Shown one piece after another: positions 1-8,200 of a DNA stretch of 27,540 nt. Numbering within the stretch: the stretch's first letter is position 1; the number at the start of each line of letters is the position of its first letter. The position numbers and the translations under genes were made by a program. The notes beneath the pieces are model-generated. The model was not told where the DNA came from. It searched no databases and saw only the letters and a list, made by a program, of their open reading frames with translations. Origin of the DNA: a virus; the IMG/VR virus record IMGVR_UViG_3300046474_000040, positions 1 through 27,540 of that record. One strand, given 5' to 3'.

Positions 1-2
1 GG

Positions 3-329
3 GTGTCCACAGAGACGTTCACCCGAGCAGAGATCTTCAGCATTGATACTTCGAGAGTGTCCACAGAGGCGTTCTCCAGCCCCGAGCTGTTTAGTGTGTC
101 CCTCGGTCAGGTGACCAATAATGCCTTCAGCAGAGCCGAGGTTATCAGCATCTCGGCCAGTACGGCCTATAGTGACATAGCGCACCCCACAGAGGTGATG
201 TCCTTTGACACCAGCGCCGCAAAGTCGGACGTGGCTTCGCCTATTGAGACTGTCAGCATCGACGTGTCCAGGCCCGCCACTCCAGACGCCTTCTCCAGCA
301 CTGACACAACTAGCCTAGAGCCTAACAAG
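3..329 (+). repeat. Degenerate 54-bp (18-residue) coding repeats, first block
   Basis: Six consecutive units of 18-19 residues can be read. They start VSTETFTRAE, VSTEAFSSPE, VTNNAFSRAE, AYSDIAHPTE, AKSDVASPIE and ATPDAFSSTD. The first two begin with nearly the same DNA (gtgtccacagag). A matching block returns at about 1140-1370 (VRSDTFTRVE, VFSEAVSGPE, VASDTVTDVD, IAADTFTRGE). A regular 18-residue period of alternating polar and hydrophobic positions suggests a beta-structured fibre shaft, but the fold is inferred. Confidence 0.7.
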
Positions 330-1439
330 GGCGTGGAAGACCTCATGACGGGGTCCTTCGATGATGCCCCGAGATTCGACATATATCCCTCCCTGGTGGA
401 TGTGGCGGCTTTCACTGACGACATGGATGGTTCAGCCTCTATTGAGGACGACATCTTTGCAACGGTCACAAAGGTGACCATTGACTACGCGAACATGTCC
501 GAGACCACTGCTGTGGACCTCTCGACGTCCTTCGGCTTGGCGGTCACCCGCACCGAGTATGCTATCAATGGTGGCTTCGACACGGATGTCTCCAGTTGGA
601 CTACTCTTAACTGCACGGCCACATGGGTCAGTGGAGGATGGTGTAAGCTGACTAAGACCTCGGCTAGTAGCAGTCAGCTGGCGAATCCCATACCTGTGAA
701 CTCTGTGAAGAACAAAAATCTTGCTGTGTCGGTGGACTTTAGAAACGCCACTCCTGGTAAGACGACTGGTATTCGCATCTTGAATGCCTCTCAGGGCTTC
801 TCGACGGTCGTATCCGTCACGTCCACAGCGACGTCCGGACGACTGGAATTCAGTGTACACACTCCTGTCTCTGATAACATGCAGTTCGTCATGTTCATGG
901 ATGGGGCATCGGGAGACAGCGTGGAGTTCGATAACTACTCTGTCAGGGAGATCATTGAGGCCTTTCAGAGCGTTGATGCAATCAGTATATCCCTATCCAG
1001 GCCTGCCACCGACACCTTCACCTACTCGGAGGACGTGACTTTGGCTCCCAACAAGGGTGTTGCTGAGACCGCCACAATGGGTGAGGTGGTGACTACCCTG
1101 TGGGACATCGGTCTGACGCCCGCTGACCTTGCCACTGCTGCTGAGAGCTTTAGCGTCAGTCTAAGTGCTGTCCGCTCAGACACGTTCACTCGTGTTGAGG
1201 TCATCAGCATTGACACGACTAAGGTTTTCTCAGAGGCAGTTAGTGGCCCTGAGGTGGTGTCTCTGGATAACTCCAAGGTAGCATCAGATACTGTCACAGA
1301 TGTGGATACAGCTTCTATAAGTACTGGTAAGATAGCGGCGGACACCTTCACCAGAGGTGAGAGCTTCTCGGGTGACATGCAGAGTTACTTCTCCACGGGA
1401 GATTATGTTCAGGCTGGTTACACTGGCCTCCTGTTCTAA
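3..1439 (+). CDS. Repeat-containing virion fibre-like protein (5' end outside window)
   Basis: The frame is open from the first bases and the sequence begins inside a repeat, so the true start is probably upstream and the GTG at 3 is not a reliable start. Residues 1-110 and about 320-465 are made of 18-19-residue repeats of the form V-x-S-D-x-F-[ST]-R-x-E-x-x-S-I-D-x-S-K. Between them, residues 186-315 (from NGGFDTDVSSWT to FDNYSVREI) look like a carbohydrate-binding jelly-roll of the CBM4/9 type. The C-terminus is aromatic (YFSTGDYVQAGYTGLLF), as in some phage fibre and tail proteins. There is no signal peptide or catalytic motif. By composition and neighbours it is probably a tail-fibre or virion-surface protein that may bind glycans. 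The structural class is fairly secure; the exact role is inferred. Confidence 0.6.
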   Translation: MSTETFTRAEIFSIDTSRVSTEAFSSPELFSVSLGQVTNNAFSRAEVISISASTAYSDIAHPTEVMSFDTSAAKSDVASPIETVSIDVSRPATPDAFSSTDTTSLEPNKGVEDLMTGSFDDAPRFDIYPSLVDVAAFTDDMDGSASIEDDIFATVTKVTIDYANMSETTAVDLSTSFGLAVTRTEYAINGGFDTDVSSWTTLNCTATWVSGGWCKLTKTSASSSQLANPIPVNSVKNKNLAVSVDFRNATPGKTTGIRILNASQGFSTVVSVTSTATSGRLEFSVHTPVSDNMQFVMFMDGASGDSVEFDNYSVREIIEAFQSVDAISISLSRPATDTFTYSEDVTLAPNKGVAETATMGEVVTTLWDIGLTPADLATAAESFSVSLSAVRSDTFTRVEVISIDTTKVFSEAVSGPEVVSLDNSKVASDTVTDVDTASISTGKIAADTFTRGESFSGDMQSYFSTGDYVQAGYTGLLF

Positions 1440-1458
1440 GGATTAAGGAAATAAAGAG

Positions 1459-1914
1459 ATGCATACTGAAGACTTCACGCCTAAGGGTACACTGCTCATT
1501 GAGCTGCGTGGCCCCGACGGCGGACTGAAAGACTCCATTGAGGTTGAGAACCTCGTGGTTAGTGTTGGGTTGGCGTATATTGCCTCCCGCATGAAGGACG
1601 CGACCGCCACCGCGATGACCCACATGGCTATCGGCAGTGGTGCTGTTGCGCCAGCTGCTGGTAACACCACCCTGGGCACAGAGCTGGGTCGTGTCGCTCT
1701 GGGCTCTACGTCGATCGTCACCACGAACGTCGCCAACGATGCTATCCAGTATCAGGCCACCTTCCCGGCTGGCACGGGCACTGGTGCCGTCACTGAGGCT
1801 GGCATCTTCAATGCCGGTGCTGCTGGCACGATGCTCTGCCGTACCACCTTCTCGGTGATCAACAAGGGTGCTCTTGACTCCCTGACGATCACCTGGAAAG
1901 TCACCGCTCAGTAA
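1459..1914 (+). CDS. Small beta-rich phage structural protein
   Basis: This is a 151-residue protein starting at ATG 1459 behind the purine-rich TTAAGGAAATAAAGAG stretch. It has no membrane segment or signal peptide. It is rich in Gly, Ala and Thr and reads like a small phage virion protein: a strand-rich N-terminus (LLIELRGPDG), a central IGSGAVAPAAGNTTLGTELGR segment, and a C-terminal TEAGIFNAG...INKGALDSLTITWKV segment. Similar glycine-rich patterns occur in small phage tail or fibre-associated proteins. It lies in a run of fibre- and decoration-like genes with 19 bp to the upstream stop. It could be a fibre cap, collar or decoration protein; I cannot choose between these. Confidence 0.6.
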   Translation: MHTEDFTPKGTLLIELRGPDGGLKDSIEVENLVVSVGLAYIASRMKDATATAMTHMAIGSGAVAPAAGNTTLGTELGRVALGSTSIVTTNVANDAIQYQATFPAGTGTGAVTEAGIFNAGAAGTMLCRTTFSVINKGALDSLTITWKVTAQ

Positions 1915-1929
1915 TAGAAGGGCTACTCT

Positions 1930-2355
1930 GTGGCAGACATTACAACGCGTCAAACGACAGCGACGGGTGCTACCAACAAGGGTAGCCCTCTTACTAACTC
2001 CGAACTCGACCAGAACTTCGTCAACATCAACGCCGATCTGTGTGCTCTGCCTCAGAACACCAAGAGCGCCAACTATGGTCCTGTACTGACCGACATGGGC
2101 AATAGGGAATTCTTCTTTACTGCCACGGCCGCATTTACCATCCCTGCGAACGCGGCGGTGGCCTTTCCCATTGGGACTACCTTCGAGGTCAGTGCCGACG
2201 CTGGTGCGGTGGTCACTATCGCGATCACCACGGATACGCTCCGTTGGATTCCTGTGAATAGCACGGGCTCCAGGACCCTCACTGGTCCGGGCTCTGCCGT
2301 CATTCAGAAGAAGAAGTCGGGCGAGTGGTGGATCTCTGGTGCTGGGGTGACCTGA
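1930..2355 (+). CDS. Phage virion/tail-fibre-like small protein
   Basis: GTG at 1930 is chosen because AGAAGGG (1916-1922) sits seven bases upstream. The 141-residue product has an N-terminal GSPLTNSELDQNFVNIN segment (residues 17-33). This 'E-L-D-x-N-F-x-N-I-N' pattern is common at the start of phage fibre and appendage proteins. The rest is a small beta domain with a Pro/Ala-rich strand region, ending SGEWWISGAGVT like a fibre knob. Its stop overlaps the next start in TGATG, so the two are probably translationally coupled. It is likely a virion appendage component; the partner is unknown. Confidence 0.6.
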   Translation: MADITTRQTTATGATNKGSPLTNSELDQNFVNINADLCALPQNTKSANYGPVLTDMGNREFFFTATAAFTIPANAAVAFPIGTTFEVSADAGAVVTIAITTDTLRWIPVNSTGSRTLTGPGSAVIQKKKSGEWWISGAGVT

Positions 2356-3467
2356 TGTCAGCTATAGTTCTAGCCCTCATCGCCTCCATGTTCGGTGGTG
2401 ACACGACACCTGACGCCTTCTCGTTCGGGACCATCACCAAGGCCCTGAACGCTTCGACTGTCAGTAAGCCCATCATAATCACAGGCATCAATGCTCCTGC
2501 ACCCGTCTCCATCAGCGGTGGCATTGGTGCCAGCTATAGTAAGAACGGTGGCGCGTTCACGACGTCCCCTGGAACGGTCGTCAACGGGGATGTAGTCCAG
2601 GTGACTACTAACGCGCCTTCTACGAACAGCAGCTCGACAACAGTTACGCTGACGGTGGGAGGCACTAGTGGTACCTATGTCGTTACAGCGACTTCATCGG
2701 CTATCGACCAGACGCCCACGGGCACGCCGTCCTTCGGCTCGGCTGTAACCAGCGCCGCACAGAACACCTACGTTGCTTCGGCAAGTTCATACACTGTTGC
2801 AGGCCTTGGCTCCAGTCATGGCGCTGCCTTCGCCTTCGCGGGTGACAGCGGCTTCCAGATTCAGGTCAACAGCGGCGGATGGATCGACGCTTCTAAGGTT
2901 CTAACTGGTTACTTTGATGTGAAGAACGGTGATGTCCTGCAGCTGCGGGCCTTCACTGGTGGACCGGGCACCCAGCGCACTGTGAGCGGCACCATTGGTT
3001 CGACGCAGTATACCACATGGACCTGTACGACAGCTAATGGCGGCAGTAACGTCGGCACTGGCGTCTCCTGGGCTAACATTACCAAGATCGTCAGTGGGGC
3101 CTCGGCTCCTGGCACGACTGCGACAGCGGATAACGGACCTGGCACTGCTCTGGCCGGTATGACGAACCTGGTGAGCATTAACGTCTCCGTACCCTCGGGA
3201 AGCTTCTCGAATGGTACGGTTTATGTGTACAGAAACGGCTATCAGGTAGGCTCCTTCAGCTCGGCCGGGACATCGGCGACATTCAACGCCGGTGCTGGCG
3301 ACGTGCTGTACTTTGTTGCCACCTGTCAGTCCGACAGAGCCGGGACACCGCCAGATGACACCTTCGTCGCTGGTATTGTGAATGGCACGATTACCGTAAA
3401 GAACGTCACCAACTCGAATGCTGTACTTGGCACGTGCTCTGTTGATGTTGAAGTAAACGGATTCTAA
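2355..3467 (+). CDS. Ig-like repeat virion protein
   Basis: The frame is open further upstream, but ATG 2355 overlaps the previous stop and gives a 370-residue protein, a more natural start than GTG 2325 inside the preceding gene. It appears to hold three Thr/Ser/Gly-rich beta-sandwich modules: about residues 34-107 (IITGINAPAPVSISGG to GTSGTYVVTAT), 125-225 (AAFAFAGDSGFQIQVNSGGW to GTIGSTQYTTWTC) and 265-370 (VSINVSVPSGSFSNG to the end). The phrase Y-S-K-N-G-G-A-F and its echo I-Q-V-N-S-G-G-W mark repeated modules. Phage Ig-like domains commonly decorate capsids, tails or fibres and bind cell surfaces weakly. The short hydrophobic N-terminus (SAIVLALIASMF) is not followed by a convincing cleavage site. 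Confidence 0.6.
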   Translation: MSAIVLALIASMFGGDTTPDAFSFGTITKALNASTVSKPIIITGINAPAPVSISGGIGASYSKNGGAFTTSPGTVVNGDVVQVTTNAPSTNSSSTTVTLTVGGTSGTYVVTATSSAIDQTPTGTPSFGSAVTSAAQNTYVASASSYTVAGLGSSHGAAFAFAGDSGFQIQVNSGGWIDASKVLTGYFDVKNGDVLQLRAFTGGPGTQRTVSGTIGSTQYTTWTCTTANGGSNVGTGVSWANITKIVSGASAPGTTATADNGPGTALAGMTNLVSINVSVPSGSFSNGTVYVYRNGYQVGSFSSAGTSATFNAGAGDVLYFVATCQSDRAGTPPDDTFVAGIVNGTITVKNVTNSNAVLGTCSVDVEVNGF

Positions 3468-3486
3468 TTTATTTAAGAGGATAAAC

Positions 3487-3687
3487 ATGATTACTCCTGG
3501 CACTAAGGCTCCTGAAGTGAGCCAAGAAAAAGTTCCCGAGAAGTCAGCTCTGTCGTTCAGGGATCGCACTCCCTGTAACTGGCACATTGTCGAGATCGAG
3601 AATGGTATCGTCGAGGCTGTAAACACGAACAGTCACGAGAAGTTCGAAGGTAACCTGTCGGACTTCAACAAAGCCCTGCGAGGCTAA
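3487..3687 (+). CDS. Small conserved-type phage protein, unknown function
   Basis: ATG 3487 follows AAGAGGA at good spacing. The 66-residue product has a charged, flexible first third (PGTKAPEVSQEKVPEKSA). A compact C-terminal half follows: WHIVEIENGIVEAVNTNSHEKFEGNLSDFNKALRG. That shape, a short beta hairpin with a terminal helix, is common in tiny phage genes placed between fibre and head genes. The stop lies three bases before the portal start. I do not recognise a function. Confidence 0.6.
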   Translation: MITPGTKAPEVSQEKVPEKSALSFRDRTPCNWHIVEIENGIVEAVNTNSHEKFEGNLSDFNKALRG

Positions 3688-3690
3688 TCA

Positions 3691-5274
3691 ATGGCCGTAG
3701 CGAACGCTGCTCAAGCGCCAGTAAAATCGGCTGGCGACCCTAACACCGTTTATGAGACGCTTAAGCCTCTGTGGGAGAAGAGCCGTGCTGCTTGCAGTGG
3801 GGAGCGTTTCGTAAAGGACTTTGATGAGAACATCGACAACATTGGCTTCACAAACCTCCTGATCCCCTTCTCCCCATCCATGACTCAGGAGCAGTACAAC
3901 TTCTACAAGGCTGAGGCTGAGTGGCCTGGCATCACTGCGCAGTTCTCTAAGATGCTGGTTGGAGGCCTTCTCCGAAAGCCTCCTCGACTGACATTCAAGA
4001 AAGATGTCCCTGAAGAAGCCAAGAACTGGATCCTCAACGAGTTCGGTAAGGACGGCTGCTCGCTGGTGGCCTTCCTTGACGAAGGTCTCAGTGAAGAGAT
4101 TAAGACTAGCAGGCCGTGGGTCTTCGTGGACTACCCGAAGATCGACAATCCTGATGATCTTGATGAAGAAGAGCTCAAGAAGTACACGCCTTATCCGGTA
4201 CTCCAGCCTGGGGAATCTGTCGTTAACTGGCGGGTGACCACTGATGAGTATGGAAAGTGCCGTCTCGACCGTGTCATCGTTCGAGGACTGAAAGAGTCCT
4301 ACGTTGAGAACGAATTCCACCCCACGTTCATTGACGTCGCGTATGTCCATGAACTGGTCAATGGTAAGTACCAGGTAAGAGTCTTTGAGAAGACTACTCC
4401 TGAGAGCAATGTGCCGGTCAATACTGGCCAGGTACAGCAGGACGTTAAGAGCACCACGGACACGATCTTCGTCCTTAAGCAGACGAATAGCGTGCTAGTG
4501 AATGGTGACTCTCTTGACTTCATTCCCGCCTGGCCTCTGAATGGCTGCATCAGCCCTAGAGAGCCTATCCTACTGCCGATCATCGACAAAGAGGTGGCTC
4601 TCTACAATAAGGTGAGTCGTCGCAATCACCTTCTGTATGGTGCCTCCACATATACGCCCGTCATCTTCTCTGACATGACTGACGAGGAGTTCGACGAGGT
4701 CGTTGGCGGAGGCCTCGGCACTTGGCTGCATCTCAACAAGGACGATGCTGCCGAGGTCCTGGAGACTCCTACTGCTGCTCTGCAGGACATGGAGAAAGCT
4801 ATTGCTGCAGCCATTGAGGAGATGGCTAAGCTAGGCATCAGGATGCTCACCCCAGAGGTCGAGCAGTCTGGTGTGGCTCTGGAGATCCGCAATGCCGCCC
4901 AGACGGCACAGCTCAGTACACTTAACACGAAGGTTAGCGAGACCATGCGGCAGGTGATCGTCTTCATGATCAACTGGCGTTACGAGCTCAAGCTGACTAT
5001 CGATGATGTGGAGTTCTCCCTGTCTGATGACTTCAATCCTGCGCCTCTCGGTGCTGATTGGCTTCGTCTGGCGACTGAGTGGTACCAAGCAGGGCTTGTC
5101 CCGAGGGCTGTGTGGATCACACTTCTCAAGCTGAATGATCTTCTGCCGCCTGATTATGACGACGATGAGGGTAAGAAGGAGATCAGTGCTGACGAAATCA
5201 TCCAGAATGCCCTCAGGGGCTCTGATGACTATGCTACGCAGATAGCGAACGGAAGGACTAAGAAAAAGGAGTAG
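3691..5274 (+). CDS. Portal protein (DUF4055-like)
   Basis: The 527-residue product has the length and position of a siphovirus portal, the dodecameric ring at the head vertex through which DNA enters and leaves. The N-terminal part resembles DUF4055-type portals: YNFYKAEAEWPGITAQFSKMLVGGLLRKPPRLTF (about residues 69-102), then RPWVFVDYP and GESVVNWRVTTDEYG. A long helical stretch near residues 345-425 (AALQDMEKAIAAAIEEMAKLG, then EIRNAAQTAQLSTLNTKVSETMRQV) fits the portal stem and wing helices. The C-terminus is acidic then basic (DYDDDEGKKEISADE...GRTKKKE). The MuF gene begins six bases after the stop, the usual portal-MuF order. The terminase that often precedes a portal is not in the window. 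Confidence 0.85.
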   Translation: MAVANAAQAPVKSAGDPNTVYETLKPLWEKSRAACSGERFVKDFDENIDNIGFTNLLIPFSPSMTQEQYNFYKAEAEWPGITAQFSKMLVGGLLRKPPRLTFKKDVPEEAKNWILNEFGKDGCSLVAFLDEGLSEEIKTSRPWVFVDYPKIDNPDDLDEEELKKYTPYPVLQPGESVVNWRVTTDEYGKCRLDRVIVRGLKESYVENEFHPTFIDVAYVHELVNGKYQVRVFEKTTPESNVPVNTGQVQQDVKSTTDTIFVLKQTNSVLVNGDSLDFIPAWPLNGCISPREPILLPIIDKEVALYNKVSRRNHLLYGASTYTPVIFSDMTDEEFDEVVGGGLGTWLHLNKDDAAEVLETPTAALQDMEKAIAAAIEEMAKLGIRMLTPEVEQSGVALEIRNAAQTAQLSTLNTKVSETMRQVIVFMINWRYELKLTIDDVEFSLSDDFNPAPLGADWLRLATEWYQAGLVPRAVWITLLKLNDLLPPDYDDDEGKKEISADEIIQNALRGSDDYATQIANGRTKKKE

Positions 5275-5280
5275 TGACCT

Positions 5281-8200
5281 GTGTCCACCAACGCGAATAC
5301 TAAGATTTATGACAGTGTAGTTAACCGAGCGGCCATGATCCGCTTGTACGAAAGACGTGTCAACGGTAAAGTAGAGTTGGTGCTGAATGATCACAAAGTC
5401 CGTCTGGATGAACTGATCAAGGGAGCTAACCTTTCTCAGAGTGGTGTCAGCAAGCTTAGAAAAGACATCGAGGACGAGCTTCTCGGGACGTACTCAGAGG
5501 CCTTCAGGGTCACTAAGACGTCTCTAACGGATCTCGCCCTCGATCAGCTTTCTTATACTTATCAGACCATCGAAGCCTCTATGGGGCGAATCTGGGACGT
5601 CCAACGCCCTACTAGAAGAGTCGCTGAGGAGATCGTCCTTGAACGCCCTCTGTACAATGATCGCACCTTGGCCGCAGGCTGGGCCGGTGTCAGTCGTTAT
5701 GAGAGAGTGCGCCTGGAGAGTGTGATACGTAAAGGTATCGCAGCGGGCAGAACTGCCGATGAGATTGCTCTGGATGTTCGTAAGGGTAACGTCCACAACA
5801 TCTCGTATAACCAGTCTAAGTCATTGGTGGTTACGGCGATCACCAGTGTTCATGCTCAGTCAGACCATGCCGTCTATAAGGCCAACGAGAAGGCCCTCCG
5901 GGGCTGGCAGTACGTGGCGGTCCTGGACTCCCGGACCACGCCCCTCTGTGCCCACAGGGATGGCCAGATCTACCCCGTCGGCGACGTCGAGCACCTACCC
6001 CCAGCGCACTTCAACTGCCGGTCCACGACTATCCCTGTGTTCAGGTCGTGGGCGGACCTGGCGAAGCTGGAGGGCGTGGCTGAGGTTCGTAGGCAGAACA
6101 TTTCCAAGCTCACGGACAAGCAGAAGGCCTTCTATGATGGCCAGACGCCTCTTCGTGAGAGCTATAACGACTGGCTGATGCGTCAGTCCAAGGAAGTACA
6201 GCTACAGCACCTTGGTGACTACCAGAAGGTGGACCTCTTCAGGTCTGGACAGTTGACTGTCGACAAGTTCACGAACCCTGAGGGGAATTCCATCGGCATT
6301 CGTGAACTCAGGGCCATGACGGACTCTGGATACACCATTCCTGGAGACACCGTCAAGTTTGCCAACGCGAAGGCGAGGCTGGATGCCATGCAGCTGGGTG
6401 CCTCTTCGCCTGAGAGCTTCTATAACAATCCTACCTTGAAGAAGACACTTGTTGACTACTACCTGCTACAGGCGGGTGACCTGGATGGTACGTTGTCACT
6501 GACAAATTACCGCGGTCTAGTGTTGCCTTCTAAAGCTGCGGTCAAGAAGCGTGTGCTGACGTCACCTCCGAGGGACGACCAGCTGATCTTCAACCCGCAC
6601 ACTGGGCGGTACGAGGACGTACGTCTCTACCAGCCTAATCCTGGCGTACTCAACAATAACTTGAGGCTGGTCGATGCTAGCGAGAAACTTAAGCCTTCTG
6701 ATAAGGAATTCATCAAAGCTATTGATGATGCCCTTAATGGTCGTATGGGTGTCAACCAGCGTGCTGCTGTTGTCGATAACCTACGTATCGTCTTCTCTCG
6801 ATTCCGCGATTCAGGCGAGGCTTGGACAAACTTTAAGGCCGTAGTCCAGAGCCAGATGAAGTTTGACGTGATGAACGTCTCCGACTTCATCGAGACCCAA
6901 CTACGGAGAGACACTGATGTTCTGAAGAAGCTCCTCCAGGACAACTACGTGGACCCCGTCCTTGGGCCTGTACAGCTGGACGAGCTCAGCAGGGATTTCC
7001 TGAAGAACATTCAAGCCAAGAATAGGTGGGAGGATACTGTTGCTCCGAAGATTGCTAGAGAGCTTAAGCCGCTTCTTAATAGCGAGCTCCCGATTGTTAT
7101 TCGAGATCGCCTTTCTGATCGGGATTTGCATCAGTTTTATCTCAGATTTGCTCATCGTCTCGCTCTTAATGATGGCCCTGATAGAGATTCTGTCGCAGTT
7201 GCGCTCGGTCGAGACCTTTATAACCTCGCTAATCTGAACGGTAAACGTGCCGCCTGGTACGAGCTTGGTATGAAGCTATTGAGCAGCAAGCGGGTGAGCA
7301 AGCTCTTTGAGATCGAGACCTTCGGTGTTCAGAAGAAGCGAATGAAGAGTCGCCTGAGCAACAATTACTTTGGCCCTTACTATGATACCCTTTCCTATAA
7401 CATTCGTGTTGTTGACCCACGTATACAGCTGTATTCTAAGCTCACTCGTAAGGTCGATCTGGGACTCCGAGTTGCCGTCACACGTCCTGAAAACCGACTA
7501 GTGTTCAGGAAGGGCTTCAAAACCTACTTCATCGATCGCGGTGGTCTGGGACTTGAGGACACCAGAATTCCGATCACATCCACGAGCTCCTTCTCAGACT
7601 TCCCGGAAGAGTTTGTGGACGATGACCTGGTAAATGCCCTCACTTGGGCATCCCGATCCGAGTACCGCATCGACGAGGACTACTACGACTTCGTAAAGAA
7701 ACTCCTATACTTCCAGGACGACAAGGGTGGTGCAAAGAAGTACAACGACCTGAATGAGTATCGTAAGTACATCGCTGCTCGCGGTGACGCCTACGAGAGG
7801 TTCAAGGCAATGGAGTGGCTGAGGGAGTCTGGCGATTCCTTCTCGAACCACCCTTTCATCGACCACCGTGCACGCGTGTACGAGCGTGGTCTCATTGGGC
7901 CTCAGGCCGGTGAGACGTTCCGACCCTTCTTGAACACCAAGGAGGTTAAGAAGTTCAGTCCTGAGGAGTTCAAGGATCTTCAGGATCAGATCGGCTCCTT
8001 CCTGGGCGGTCTCAACGACTACTTTGAGGGGCGCTTCAACTCGCTGACTGTCACTGGTCGCCAGAAGATCGCAGAACGCTGGCGCTCCGAGTTGGTGCAG
8101 CTTGGCAACCACATGCTTCGTGGCAAGCCTGCCAACCTGAGGGCCATCCTTGACTCTGACTTCGCCCAACGTGTCGATGGTGAGGAGCTGGGTAAATTCT

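Noticed and set aside
2325-2354. GTG 2325 as start of the Ig-like protein
   Set aside because: It lies within the preceding gene with no ribosome binding site; ATG 2355 overlaps the preceding stop in the coupling pattern seen throughout this operon.
7040-7237. Small hydrophobic + strand frame inside the polymerase fusion gene
   Set aside because: It is out of frame inside a conserved protein, has no Shine-Dalgarno site, and its hydrophobicity comes from the T-rich codon patch of the real frame.
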